Shown here piece by piece: positions 25,036-34,426 of a stretch of 64,000 bases of DNA; within the stretch, counting starts at the first letter, position 1; each line of letters opens with the position of its first letter. Made by a program: the position numbers and the translations under genes. Origin of the DNA: CAYPPG01 sp964412555 (GTDB lineage Bacteria > Hinthialibacterota > Hinthialibacteria > Hinthialibacterales > Hinthialibacteraceae); the NCBI GenBank assembly GCA_964412555.1, contig CAYPPG010000010.1, forward strand, positions 1-64,000, read 5' to 3'. Below the pieces are notes generated by a model. It saw only the letters and a list, made by a program, of their open reading frames with translations, had not been told where the DNA came from and did no database searches.

Positions 25036-25908
25036 AACTGCAAAACTCCCAATGTCTACTCGATAAAACTTCTTCTGTTATCATACTCCACTGTGTAGGA
25101 TGAAACAATGTATCGCTAACTCAACAATCTGCCATCAAGAAAGTTTGACGCAATCCAGTTCTTGATATTCAACGAACAAGATTCTTGATGATATCAAACG
25201 AATGATGATCTCCTGAATCGATGTGTTAAAAAACAAGAATTCAGAAGATTTCTGAATAATATTATTGTAAACTTTTATCGCATGAATGGGAAGTTGTTTC
25301 TCGTCAAAGAATAGGAAGACCGGTCAAAAGGTGTTGGTTTCTGATCAAGTAAAGGGCGTTGTGCCGGATACCATACTTATCAAAAGCACCGTTTTGTCCG
25401 GTATCGGGGATGGAGTCCATCCATGGAATCCTTAGGCTTCCAAATCCTCCGGGACCGGATTGAAACTTCAGATTCTTTTGCTAAGATACCATTTTCCCTT
25501 AAAAACGACGTGATATCCGGCACTAGCCAGCTTTGACTGTTTTTTCTCAAAATGACTGCATTTTTTTCTCATATTGGTTAAAATTGTAATGGAACATATA
25601 TGATTATGCATTCAAGCAAAATGTGAACCAAAAAGTGGGAGAGAGTGGCAGGTTAAATCATCTCAAAGATAGAATGGATTTTTTCTTCTTGCTATTTCTG
25701 TATAAAACATATCCATCATGTTATCTAAATATCCCCGAGATACCCACGATATAGGTATTCTTAGGAATAAACCTACCATATGAGGGAATGTGCTTTTTCG
25801 AATAATAACCCGCTGCTCATTGGATATCAATCAAAAAATCAAAAGCTGTCGAAAAATGGAATTGTATTTGTAACCTTGAAGATTACAGATGTGTAACCAA
25901 ATTGGTTA
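25036..25908. other. Gene-poor stretch
   Basis: About 870 bases of AT-rich sequence with no frame that has coding character, a ribosome site or a recognised family. No tRNA, repeat array or insertion-sequence ends were seen. It probably includes the promoter of the S41 gene near 25040-25150 and the 3' flank of the Rpn gene pair. Confidence 0.5.
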
Positions 25909-26820
25909 TTATTTTGAAAGGTTGTTTTGCAACCACACATTGAAATCGTTGATTCCTTTGAATTCAAATAATGCATCGGCGAGTTCTTCCAGTTGAGAGG
26001 GGGATAGCATTTGCAGTTGCTCATGCAGGATGGGATCACTTATGTCGAATTTTCGTTGAAGAAAGCGAACGATGATCGCTAACTGTCCTTCGATTCGCCC
26101 TTCTTGACGCCCTTCTTGACGCCCCTTTTGCTCTCCTTCAAGAAGTCCAGCTCGATGTCCTTCCGAGCGTCCTTTTTGCATACCTTCTTCCAGTATTTCT
26201 TTGTAAATGACTGAATCGCGCATGGTGACCTCTTTGAAAGTCTGGCGGATGAGTTCGGTTTTGAACCGGAGTCCCGCCAGGATTTGTGCACAATCGGAGA
26301 TGAGTTTTCTGTCATCGATATTATCGATCTTTTTGATCTGTTCGGCAACCCGATGTAGTAATTTTTCCGGCTCGTGCGTTTTCGTTAATGTGGCTAAGGG
26401 GAATAATGCACTGTCTTGCAGCAGTGACTCCGGATTCTCTTCCCACAAGCGGACGATTTGGAACGGATGGAAGGTTTTTCCGAATGTGAATTCGGGTTTC
26501 AACTCACGGGCTGCGGGAGATTCTTTTAACAGGATGACGGTTTGATCGACCGGAAGGCGATATTGGCGATGCAGGCGCACCCAATAGTCCAACATCCGTA
26601 AGGGGATTGGCGGGCTGCTTTTTTCGACGTTGACTTGAAATTCCAGATGGAGAATACGATCCTGCGCCTGTAAGAGGATGACGGAATCGGCGCGGATGGG
26701 TTCATTGCTCAATTCCTTTTTTAAAACTTGTATCGGGGTGACAAAATCCTTCACACGCCAAGCGGCGTAACGCTCGGGGAAGTGTTCGCAGAGGAATTTG
26801 CAGATGTTGTCACAGCCCAT
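25909..26820 (-). CDS. Rpn-family recombination-promoting nuclease, copy 1
   Basis: The 303-residue protein belongs to the Rpn/PDDEXK-type family (once annotated as putative transposase). It has the nuclease-like core RADSVILLQ with LHLEFQVNVEK (about 44-65, the Asp and Glu-x-Gln of the fold). A Gly/Glu/Arg-rich linker reads GRSEGHRAGLLEGEQKGRQEG (in part) at about 215-240. The C-terminal LSPSQLEELADALFEF motif of the DUF4351 type follows. These enzymes cut DNA and promote RecA-independent exchange; some are phage-defence-linked. It is a nearly perfect tandem copy of 26854-27768, differing only at the last 10-20 residues. Confidence 0.85.
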   Translation of the reverse strand: MGCDNICKFLCEHFPERYAAWRVKDFVTPIQVLKKELSNEPIRADSVILLQAQDRILHLEFQVNVEKSSPPIPLRMLDYWVRLHRQYRLPVDQTVILLKESPAARELKPEFTFGKTFHPFQIVRLWEENPESLLQDSALFPLATLTKTHEPEKLLHRVAEQIKKIDNIDDRKLISDCAQILAGLRFKTELIRQTFKEVTMRDSVIYKEILEEGMQKGRSEGHRAGLLEGEQKGRQEGRQEGRIEGQLAIIVRFLQRKFDISDPILHEQLQMLSPSQLEELADALFEFKGINDFNVWLQNNLSK

Positions 26821-26853
26821 GATGGTCTACAATATTGGCTTACTGTTTATCCT

Positions 26854-27768
26854 CTATCTTTCTGATAGTTTTTTCTGCAACCATATATTGAAGTCGTTGA
26901 TTCCTTTAAATTCAAATAATGCATCGGCGAGTTCCTCCAGTTGAGAGGGGGATAGCATTTGCAGTTGCTCATGCAGGATGGGATCACTTATGTCGAATTT
27001 TCGTTGAAGAAAGCGAACGATGATCGCTAACTGTCCTTCGATTCGCCCTTCTTGACGCCCTTCTTGACGCCCCTTTTGCTCTCCTTCAAGAAGTCCAGCT
27101 CGATGTCCTTCCGAGCGTCCTTTTTGCATACCTTCTTCCAGTATTTCTTTGTAAATGACTGAATCGCGCATGGTGACCTCTTTGAAAGTCTGGCGGATGA
27201 GTTCGGTTTTGAACCGGAGTCCCGCCAGGATTTGTGCACAATCGGAGATGAGTTTTCTGTCATCGATATTATCGATCTTTTTGATCTGTTCGGCAACCCG
27301 ATGTAGTAATTTTTCCGGCTCGTGCGTTTTCGTTAATGTGGCTAAGGGGAATAATGCACTGTCTTGCAGCAGTGACTCCGGATTCTCTTCCCACAAGCGG
27401 ACGATTTGGAACGGATGGAAGGTTTTTCCGAATGTGAATTCGGGTTTCAACTCACGGGCTGCGGGAGATTCTTTTAACAGGATGACGGTTTGATCGACCG
27501 GAAGGCGATATTGGCGATGCAGGCGCACCCAATAGTCCAACATCCGTAAGGGGATTGGCGGGCTGCTTTTTTCGACGTTGACTTGAAATTCCAGATGGAG
27601 AATACGATCCTGCGCCTGTAAGAGGATGACGGAATCGGCGCGGATGGGTTCATTGCTCAATTCCTTTTTTAAAACTTGTATCGGGGTGACAAAATCCTTC
27701 ACACGCCAAGCGGCGTAACGCTCGGGGAAGTGTTCGCAGAGGAATTTGCAGATGTTGTCACAGCCCAT
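26854..27768 (-). CDS. Rpn-family recombination-promoting nuclease, copy 2
   Basis: The 304-residue protein is identical in amino-acid sequence to copy 1 up to about residue 289; the end is FNIWLQKKLSER in place of FNVWLQNNLSK. The repeat period is 948 bases, and identity continues about 10 bases upstream of the ATG and then stops. Scattered nucleotide changes occur only in the last 80 or so bases of the gene. It reads as a recent tandem duplication or a gene kept identical by conversion. No terminal inverted repeats or target-site duplications are seen, so no insertion sequence is implied. Confidence 0.85.
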   Translation of the reverse strand: MGCDNICKFLCEHFPERYAAWRVKDFVTPIQVLKKELSNEPIRADSVILLQAQDRILHLEFQVNVEKSSPPIPLRMLDYWVRLHRQYRLPVDQTVILLKESPAARELKPEFTFGKTFHPFQIVRLWEENPESLLQDSALFPLATLTKTHEPEKLLHRVAEQIKKIDNIDDRKLISDCAQILAGLRFKTELIRQTFKEVTMRDSVIYKEILEEGMQKGRSEGHRAGLLEGEQKGRQEGRQEGRIEGQLAIIVRFLQRKFDISDPILHEQLQMLSPSQLEELADALFEFKGINDFNIWLQKKLSER

Positions 27769-27911
27769 GATGGTCTACTTTTTCATGTTTGTCTTGATGA
27801 CAAGTCAGTGATAGAATAAAGAGAATGACATTTATGATCAAGGTAGTGGTTTCTTCCTAGAATTTTGAAAGCAAAAGAATTAATTTAGAATCCTATAAAA
27901 AGGTGGTAGCG

Positions 27912-28172
27912 ATGAAAGTAGATCAAGCTGAGATAGATCATCAAGTTGTCATTTGTCTTCCACAAAAAATCGATTCCAACTATGTTCGGGAGGCTTTAGC
28001 CGCCGTTTTGTATTACAATGGGAAATTAAGTGAAAAGGAAGCGCGAGAGATGATTGGGAAAACCCGGCGGGAGTTTGAGGAGGAAGTGATTCCAGCGTTT
28101 GGATTGTCGATGATTGGGGGGACGAGGGAAGATGTTGAAATCGAGAAAGAGGCATGTCAAAGGTCATTGTAA
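27912..28172 (+). CDS. UPF0175 family small protein (putative antitoxin-like)
   Basis: From ATG 27912 the product has 86 residues. The family pattern is visible: VREALAAVLYYNGKLSEKEAREMIGKTRREFEEEVIPAFGLSMIGG (described in part, about 26-70). UPF0175 proteins are small helix-turn-helix-like proteins (ribbon/HTH with a G-K-S-E-A pattern) that often pair with PIN- or DUF3368-type toxins. No toxin partner is next to it: the neighbours are the Rpn gene, divergent, and the secreted propeller protein, convergent. GTG 27903 is an alternative start with a poorer ribosome site. I infer an orphan antitoxin-like regulator. Confidence 0.7.
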   Translation: MKVDQAEIDHQVVICLPQKIDSNYVREALAAVLYYNGKLSEKEAREMIGKTRREFEEEVIPAFGLSMIGGTREDVEIEKEACQRSL

Positions 28173-28238
28173 GCAATCTCAACATGCTCTTATAAAGGAA
28201 TTGAGAATCGTTTCGATTTAAATTGGCTATACATTGTA

Positions 28239-29351
28239 TTATTTATATAGAGTGAAAAAAGAAGCCGCCGAAGTTTCAGGGATACGAAATATATACAATG
28301 CGCCTAACAGTTTTGTAAAGGTGAAAAGATGTTCTCCATTCCAAACCGGTAAGGTATATGAAAAGGATTCTTGATGAAGTACCTTCGGATACAGATCATT
28401 CCACTCGATGATACGCAATAGTCCAGTATTTCCCTCATGCAAAAGAAACAAATCACCAAATGGAACAAGAGAACCGAATCGAAAATTTACATTCTGAGAA
28501 TCGATTTTGATAGGAGCGAGTGGATTGATACAATCGAAAACATTCAGTTTCAATACACCGTCTTCAAGGCTGCTCATATAAAGATACCGCCCTCTTTTGA
28601 TCAATGGACTTGCATCCGGCAGCGGAATAGTTTGTGCAATCGTTGGTTGATTGATATGTGTCAAATCAAGTATCACTAACTTCAGGTCCGATATATCCCA
28701 AAAATGTTGTCCGCTGCCGAGAACCAGGTATGCCCATTGCTCTCCATCCCAGAGCGTATCAATATACCGATTTGCAGGTAGTTGAATGCCACCAATTCGT
28801 TTAGGGGCGATTGGATTTTGTAAATCTAATATTTCGGCATACCATCCATGGTTGAGCAATCCCTTTTGCCCCACTATTTTTAGGTCACCACCTGTCATGA
28901 TGAGTCCTTCGGGATTGTATATACCTATCAATTCTACAGCATATGGATCATCCACACGAAGAATTTCCAGTTGATTTTCTCCGCAAAGATACACATGAGG
29001 CCACACAATTTGAGATGAATAATGCGGTCCATCATCCATGGCGTATGCATTTTTTTCTGCTGAAAAATAACGGGGACATTCAACCGGTTTTTGTGGATTG
29101 GAAACATCGATCAAAATCAAACCGGCAGAATGTTCGAAAGAGGGTAAACCATGAAACTTTCCAAATGTAGCGATCAATAATTTTTCATATACATCACTTT
29201 GTGCGAAATACATGGGTGGATCGAGAACACGTATGACGCCAACCCGTTCCAAAAAAGAAACTTCAGCGCAATTCCCTATTAAAACAAATTGCAAAAAGAT
29301 GAATAGAATATATGTTTTCAGAATAAACCAAATCACGAGGAATACCTCCAT
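28239..29351 (-). CDS. Secreted LVIVD-repeat beta-propeller protein
   Basis: The 370-residue protein has a signal peptide (about 5-27, ending GNCAE). The body is made of repeated units of about 40-50 residues with a hydrophobic strand followed by LILIDVSNPQKPVE, LEILRVDDPYAVELIG, AEILDLQNPIAPKRIG, LVILDLTHINQPTI and LNVFDCINPLAPIKI. This is the LVIVD-type choice-of-anchor propeller, usually seven blades, found in secreted proteins of many bacteria. Function is likely binding or scaffolding at the surface. The C-terminus (SFFTLYK) ends in a TLY-like phrase but lacks the Trp of the shared tail pattern. Confidence 0.8.
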   Translation of the reverse strand: MEVFLVIWFILKTYILFIFLQFVLIGNCAEVSFLERVGVIRVLDPPMYFAQSDVYEKLLIATFGKFHGLPSFEHSAGLILIDVSNPQKPVECPRYFSAEKNAYAMDDGPHYSSQIVWPHVYLCGENQLEILRVDDPYAVELIGIYNPEGLIMTGGDLKIVGQKGLLNHGWYAEILDLQNPIAPKRIGGIQLPANRYIDTLWDGEQWAYLVLGSGQHFWDISDLKLVILDLTHINQPTIAQTIPLPDASPLIKRGRYLYMSSLEDGVLKLNVFDCINPLAPIKIDSQNVNFRFGSLVPFGDLFLLHEGNTGLLRIIEWNDLYPKVLHQESFSYTLPVWNGEHLFTFTKLLGALYIFRIPETSAASFFTLYK

Positions 29352-29426
29352 TCCAATATAAATTGGTTATAGAAAATGATATCATGATTTAAAAAATTGA
29401 CACAATTAATGGAAGAGAGGAATTCG

Positions 29427-32279
29427 ATGAACTACCGAAATCACACATTTTTCATGATTCTGATGGTGTTTGTCTGTTGGCTGGATTCGTTCCAAGCCCA
29501 GGCCATGACGGAAGAGGAACTGTGTCGGCTGTATCTCGATGTGGTCGAGGACGCCGTCACCTATTTCGAACCGCTTTGGGTGGATGAATCGGAGCGGATT
29601 CCGAATAGTGGGTTTTATGATTTTCGTAAGTATGGGAATTGGCGGGATGAGCCGTATGCTACGATTATCACGATATCCGGGAATGGGATGGTGCAGTTTT
29701 GTTATTCCGTTTTGCTGCGGGAGGGCGATAAGGAAGTGTTTGGTGTGAATGAAGTGCCCCGGGAGACGTTGAAGGAGCGGATTGTGCAGTCGCTGCGGTG
29801 GTGCTGCTTGACCAGCTCGTATGTCAAGAATCCGTATCCCTATCTGCCCAACACGCGGTCCGATTTTGCGGATGGGCCGTATTGGAAGCGGCAGTTTTCG
29901 TGGCGGGCGGATGAAGTCGGTTGGCTAACAATGGCGGCGGCGGTGATGTGGGATGAACTCGATGAAGAGACAAAGAAACTGGTTGAAGCGGTGATGATCG
30001 GCGGCGCGCCCAAGGAGCGGCTGGTGCAGAGTTGGTATGTGCGGCAGGGGGGGAACCATGATCAGGTGAAGCAGGATCTTTCCAGCACGATGGGGGCGGC
30101 GTTTCTGTTTCCGGAGCGGGACGATCAGGATGTGTATCTCGATGTCATCCGCGGCAACGGGATCGATATGGTTTCCACCTTGCAGGATTTCACCAACGAT
30201 ACGGTGGCGGCCGGCAAGCCGATTCGGGAATGGGCGGAAGGATGGAATTTGTATCAGGATTACTCCAGCGACCATCACGGGTGGTGCAACATTTGGTATG
30301 GCGGAGACTTGCAGTTCGAGGGGCGCTCGTATATCGAACTTCTGAGTGCTTTACAAGATATGAAAGTACCCGAGACATTCAATTATCCCGGTAATGGTTT
30401 CGATGGGGTGTTGGAATGGTTGAAGGTATTGTGTTTGCCGCAAGGGGAGCCGCAATCGACGCATGGCAACGAATATGACGCCTTTTATGGAGCCGGTTTG
30501 CTGGGATATTGCTATGGGGCGGTAATCAAGAAAGATCCCGTTGCTGCTGCGTTTGAGGAGCGAGCGGCACAGCTATTGGCGCGGCACAGCCGGTCGATCA
30601 AACAGTATGACTATCATCGGAATTCGTGGGCGAAAGCGGCTACGGCACTGCTGCTTCACCGATTTCGTGGTCCGCGGGCAGAACCGTTGTCTTTCGAAGC
30701 GGCCTGCCGGGAACTCGATGGAACATATCATTACCGTTGGCAGCAGAATTTGATTCACCGTTCCGCAAAGCATCAGGCGAGCTTTGCCTGGGGGAGCATT
30801 TCCGCTGCGCGTCCGCATTACAGCACGACGGATCTCGGAATCTGCGGTTTTGTGTTTCCTTCCGGTTATGATGAGCAATCCATTGAACCGTTGATCTACT
30901 GCCATCCGAAATCACTAATTGGCGATATCGATCTGTTGGATGGAAACGGAGAGGTGCTGAAGGAGTCGAATAAAATTATCGGATCGCCGGAATCGGTATA
31001 TTGCTACGAGGCGAGTGATACGGGATTTCATACAGCCGGGCTTGTCATGACGGGGCCGCTTGAGCGGTATTACGCATTCTATTCCTATGCGGACGGCCCG
31101 TGTATTCTGTTTACCCGTTTTCGGGCGAAGGAAGACTGCCGGGTGCGGTGGTCAGGGGTGCCGCTTTACTTTTTTGTGCGGGAAGGATTGACTGGTAACC
31201 GTACGTATTATGACGAAATGGTGACTCAGCCGTTGGAACAATCTGCGCAACATGAATCGGCCTGGTGGTGTGTGAACGATCAAATCGGGATGGCGTTTCT
31301 TGGGAATAACCAGACTGTCAATGTTGAGCGTTCCATTGGTTTCAATTGGGCACGGAAGCCGGAATACAAAGATAAATGTGACGGGGTGTTTGTATCACCT
31401 CTTGAAAATCAGTGGATCGAAAGTGGAGAAATCGGTGTGGATGTTGTTGCGGTTATTTATCCGCATACAAAACATGAAATAATTGCCGAGACTGCAACGC
31501 AGTTGGAATCGAAACTGCTTTCCCTTCCTGACGGGTGGCAGGGCGTGTTTCTTACTGATCCGAAGGAAGAAGGGAAACGCTATGTGTCAATTGCGAATTT
31601 TTATGGGGATCAAAATGAAACTCTATTGAGTATATCCACTGCGCAAGGGGCGCCCGTTTTGTCTGTTCCGATGAGAATCAGGGGGACGCAAGGCTCCACT
31701 TGTTTGCAACTTGAACCGTTGGAGTCTTTCGGGGAAACCTGCGATTTGTTTATTACCGCTCCGAAGCTGCGAACTATCGCTGCACGAAAAGTGAGTGATA
31801 TACGCTATGAGATCAAACCACTTAGTGATGGTTTAACCACGATTCAACTCATGTATTGCAGCGGCCAGCCGGAAACGATTCGGATTTCCAATGAGAGCGG
31901 AGATGTATTGAATCAGATAAAGACGACTCCTGGTGATCAAATCCAACTTTCCGTTGAGGAACCGATTATTCTTGAATTTCCGAATCGTTCGGAAAACGAT
32001 CCTATCGCTCCGGCAGTGGAAATATCGGATATAGAAGTGCGTGAGGATGAACGGGTGCTGATCGAAATTGCCGCTCATGACCAAAGTGGCATCAAGAGTG
32101 TCGAATTGTTTTGCGATGGGAACGTTGTGGAGAAAATAACGGATGCGCCATACTCTTTTCTTCATCGGCCAGGCAAGGGAATGCACACTTACCAGGCTGC
32201 GGCTGTTGATTTTTCCGCCAATGAAAACCGGCGTGTGTCGTTCAAGCGAACAATCAAAGTCGGTCCATTTATCGAGTAA
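29427..32279 (+). CDS. Large secreted polysaccharide-lyase-like protein with C-terminal Ig-like domain
   Basis: The start at ATG 29427 (GAGAGGA upstream) gives 950 residues with a signal peptide (to about 28, QAQA). The first 450 residues are helical with repeated W and G, like an (alpha/alpha) barrel of polysaccharide lyases or heparinase II/III-type enzymes. His/Tyr-rich loops fit this (QDYSSDHHGW, GNEYDAFYGAGL, TYHYRW). Residues about 450-820 are beta-rich, like the lyase C-terminal sandwich. The last 90 residues (SGIKSVELFCDGN, AVDFSANENRR) form an Ig-like domain. I infer an exported glycan-degrading enzyme; no family is named with certainty. An enolase-superfamily gene follows three bases after the stop and is probably co-transcribed. 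Confidence 0.6.
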   Translation: MNYRNHTFFMILMVFVCWLDSFQAQAMTEEELCRLYLDVVEDAVTYFEPLWVDESERIPNSGFYDFRKYGNWRDEPYATIITISGNGMVQFCYSVLLREGDKEVFGVNEVPRETLKERIVQSLRWCCLTSSYVKNPYPYLPNTRSDFADGPYWKRQFSWRADEVGWLTMAAAVMWDELDEETKKLVEAVMIGGAPKERLVQSWYVRQGGNHDQVKQDLSSTMGAAFLFPERDDQDVYLDVIRGNGIDMVSTLQDFTNDTVAAGKPIREWAEGWNLYQDYSSDHHGWCNIWYGGDLQFEGRSYIELLSALQDMKVPETFNYPGNGFDGVLEWLKVLCLPQGEPQSTHGNEYDAFYGAGLLGYCYGAVIKKDPVAAAFEERAAQLLARHSRSIKQYDYHRNSWAKAATALLLHRFRGPRAEPLSFEAACRELDGTYHYRWQQNLIHRSAKHQASFAWGSISAARPHYSTTDLGICGFVFPSGYDEQSIEPLIYCHPKSLIGDIDLLDGNGEVLKESNKIIGSPESVYCYEASDTGFHTAGLVMTGPLERYYAFYSYADGPCILFTRFRAKEDCRVRWSGVPLYFFVREGLTGNRTYYDEMVTQPLEQSAQHESAWWCVNDQIGMAFLGNNQTVNVERSIGFNWARKPEYKDKCDGVFVSPLENQWIESGEIGVDVVAVIYPHTKHEIIAETATQLESKLLSLPDGWQGVFLTDPKEEGKRYVSIANFYGDQNETLLSISTAQGAPVLSVPMRIRGTQGSTCLQLEPLESFGETCDLFITAPKLRTIAARKVSDIRYEIKPLSDGLTTIQLMYCSGQPETIRISNESGDVLNQIKTTPGDQIQLSVEEPIILEFPNRSENDPIAPAVEISDIEVREDERVLIEIAAHDQSGIKSVELFCDGNVVEKITDAPYSFLHRPGKGMHTYQAAAVDFSANENRRVSFKRTIKVGPFIE

Positions 32280-32282
32280 GGT

Positions 32283-33389
32283 ATGATGAGCAACCGCATC
32301 GATCTCATTCATGTTACCATCCCGATGACGGAACCGTTCCGGATCAGTTCCGGTAAGGTTAGTCATAAAGATTCGATCATTATACGCATACAAAAGGATG
32401 GAATCGAAGCATTCGGGGAAGCTTCACCGATGGCCGGAGGTTTCTATTCACAGGAAACTCCGGAGTCTACTTTTGATTTTTTGAAAAAATATGCGATACC
32501 GAAATTGATTCAGAAGCGGCATTTTCGGCCACAGTTCGTTACGCAGTGTTTGATGGAAGATCAGCGGGAGATGTTCGCGTGGGCGGGCTTGGAAGGGGCG
32601 TTGTGGGATTTGCGGTCGGCGGAAGAGGATGTACCTTTTCCGGATGCAATCGGTATTGAGCCTCGGCTTGTGGAATCCGGTTTGGCAGTCGGTATCTATC
32701 CAACCCTTGAACTATTGCTGCAAGCCTGTGAAAAATATATGCGGGATGGGTACAAGCGGTTGAAGATCAAAATCCAGCCCGGCTGGGATCTCGAACCGCT
32801 GCACGCGATTCGGGAAGCATTCGGGCAAATTCCGTTGATGGTGGATGCGAACGCCGCGTATGGGGAAGAGCATTTTCCGATTTTTGATGAGATGGATAAG
32901 TTTGATTTGCTGATGATCGAGCAGCCTCTTTCTGCGTATGATCTCAATGCACACAATCGTTTGCAGGTTCGGTTGAATACGCCAATCTGTCTTGACGAGA
33001 GTGCTTCCGATCCGGCAAGGTTGAAATTGGCACTGGAGAAACGAGCCTGCAAGATCGTCAATATCAAGATTCAACGCGTCGGTGGACTTGCTAGGGCGAT
33101 TGAAATGTATGATCTCTGTGCTAGCCGTGGTGTTCCGGTCTGGATGGGAACTATGCCGGAACTTGGAATTGCCTCGCTGCACGCGTTGTATATGAGTATG
33201 CTGTCAAACTGCACCTATCCTACTGATGTCGAGGCCAGCCGGCGTTGGTATGTGGAAGACATTATCGATCCGCCCATCGAAGTGATCGATGGTTTGATAG
33301 GTCTGCCGGCGAAGCACCGGGAGCGGCCAAATGTGGATATGGGGATTGTGGAGCGGTATATTGTGAGGAGTGAAAAATTGTATTTTTAA
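32283..33389 (+). CDS. Enolase-superfamily enzyme (MenC/N-acylamino acid racemase-like)
   Basis: The 368-residue protein starts at ATG 32283 (or 32286), three bases after the previous stop. It belongs to the mandelate racemase/muconate lactonizing subgroup of the enolase superfamily. Visible marks are the KIKIQPG Lys-x-Lys pair (about 160-166), metal ligands in LMVDANAAY (Asp near 182), LLMIEQPL (Glu near 208) and ICLDESASD (Asp near 237), and the opposite Lys in IVNIKIQRVGG (about 257-267). The overall form matches o-succinylbenzoate synthase or N-acylamino acid/dipeptide racemases. No menaquinone genes are nearby, so an acylamino-acid racemase or sugar-acid dehydratase role is plausible, with the lyase-like gene upstream. 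Confidence 0.8.
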   Translation: MMSNRIDLIHVTIPMTEPFRISSGKVSHKDSIIIRIQKDGIEAFGEASPMAGGFYSQETPESTFDFLKKYAIPKLIQKRHFRPQFVTQCLMEDQREMFAWAGLEGALWDLRSAEEDVPFPDAIGIEPRLVESGLAVGIYPTLELLLQACEKYMRDGYKRLKIKIQPGWDLEPLHAIREAFGQIPLMVDANAAYGEEHFPIFDEMDKFDLLMIEQPLSAYDLNAHNRLQVRLNTPICLDESASDPARLKLALEKRACKIVNIKIQRVGGLARAIEMYDLCASRGVPVWMGTMPELGIASLHALYMSMLSNCTYPTDVEASRRWYVEDIIDPPIEVIDGLIGLPAKHRERPNVDMGIVERYIVRSEKLYF

Positions 33390-33591
33390 ATGTTGTTGGA
33401 TCAATGTGCTGTCTGAATCAGGATTGGCCCGGATAGGAGGATTATCAGGATGGAGGGAAAGAGAGAAGGATAGAGCTATTGAAATTTTTATATTAAAGTG
33501 AAACAACAAATTTTTATGCTTCGATCATCAAATCATTCTACTGAGGAGTATACTGTGTTTGATTGATGATCCTAATGCGAACAGGTTACTC

Positions 33592-33813
33592 ATGGTTGTG
33601 CCGGAATTGAGGAAGCGATACAGCATCGACGAATATGAAGAGCTGGGACGCAGAAATATTTTAAAAGAAGATGACCGCGTCGAATTGATCGAGGGGGAAA
33701 TCGTCAAAATGACTCCTGTGGGTACTCATCATATGGCCTGTGTGAAACGGTTGAACCAAATTTTTTCCAAGAAATCATGGGCTGAACGAATTGGATTCTT
33801 CCAGCCATTTTGA
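33592..33813 (+). pseudogene. Truncated Uma2-family (DUF820) endonuclease-like gene
   Basis: The fragment reads YSIDEYEELGRRNILKEDDRVELIEGEIVKMTPVGTHH, the N-terminal third of Uma2 proteins (PD-(D/E)XK fold). Full-length members have about 180-200 residues. Here the frame ends after about 73 residues and runs into the convergent MobA-like gene. The core nuclease motif (the later D and ExK) is absent, so it is non-functional. The sequence departs from the family after KSW at about 33780. The 33390-33591 spacer shows no gene. Confidence 0.75.
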
Positions 33814-34404
33814 GTAGTATTCACAGATTTTCCCATACTCCTTCGGTGTATTCACATTATGGAGAACCGCTTCGCAATCCACCGTGACGTGGATTAGTGC
33901 TTCCGGATATCGTTTGTATAAATTGCGTAACGGCTCATCCGGAGACATGGCCAAGATCTCGGGGAAAAAATCGGAACCGATTAGGGGAGGGTGACCTCTT
34001 TTGTATTGATAGGATGGTATGCAGATATGGGAAGTGGAATCCAGTGTGCCCATTAAATTCTCAAGAACCGTGGGGGGGATCAGGGGGCAATCAACCGGCC
34101 AAATGAACGCTCCTACTATCTCGGAAGGCAGTTCATTCAATCCACATTGAACACTGGTCGTTCGGCCTTCTTGATAATTGGGATTGATCGCTGTTTGAAT
34201 GGATGGTGGAACTTGCGCCTGAATCTTTTCTTGCCGATGGCCGACAACCAAAACCGTGTGGACATCTTTGCGGGCAAGAAACGGGTTAGACAGAATGTGT
34301 TGAAGAAATGTTTTCCCGCAAAGATTCAACAGAGGTTTCGGACTTCCCATCCGGGAAGAAAGGCCTGCCGCCAGTATGATGACACCGATTGATTCTTTCA
34401 TCAT
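33775..34404 (-). CDS. Molybdenum cofactor cytidylyltransferase-like / MobA-like NTP transferase
   Basis: The 209-residue protein has the NTP-transferase signature IGVIILAAGLSSRMGSPKPLL (about 6-26, with G-L-S-S-R-M-G nucleotide binding). The catalytic region contains VWPVDCPLIPP-like sequence (seen as FIWPVDCPLIPPTVLE, about 100-115) and RGHPPLIGSDFFPEIL. It resembles MocA/MobA enzymes that add CMP or GMP to molybdopterin, and the related hydroxybutenolide (CofC-like) enzymes. No molybdoenzyme is in the window. It lies 22 bases downstream of the TlpA-like gene, same strand. Convergent overlap with the truncated Uma2 gene is about 39 bases. Confidence 0.8.
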   Translation of the reverse strand: MMKESIGVIILAAGLSSRMGSPKPLLNLCGKTFLQHILSNPFLARKDVHTVLVVGHRQEKIQAQVPPSIQTAINPNYQEGRTTSVQCGLNELPSEIVGAFIWPVDCPLIPPTVLENLMGTLDSTSHICIPSYQYKRGHPPLIGSDFFPEILAMSPDEPLRNLYKRYPEALIHVTVDCEAVLHNVNTPKEYGKICEYYSKWLEESNSFSP

Positions 34405-34426
34405 CTATATTTTCATTCTTTTTTAT

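Noticed and set aside
25909..27768. Insertion sequence or transposon made by the two Rpn genes
   Set aside because: No terminal inverted repeats or target-site duplication; Rpn proteins are nucleases, and tandem duplication explains the pair.
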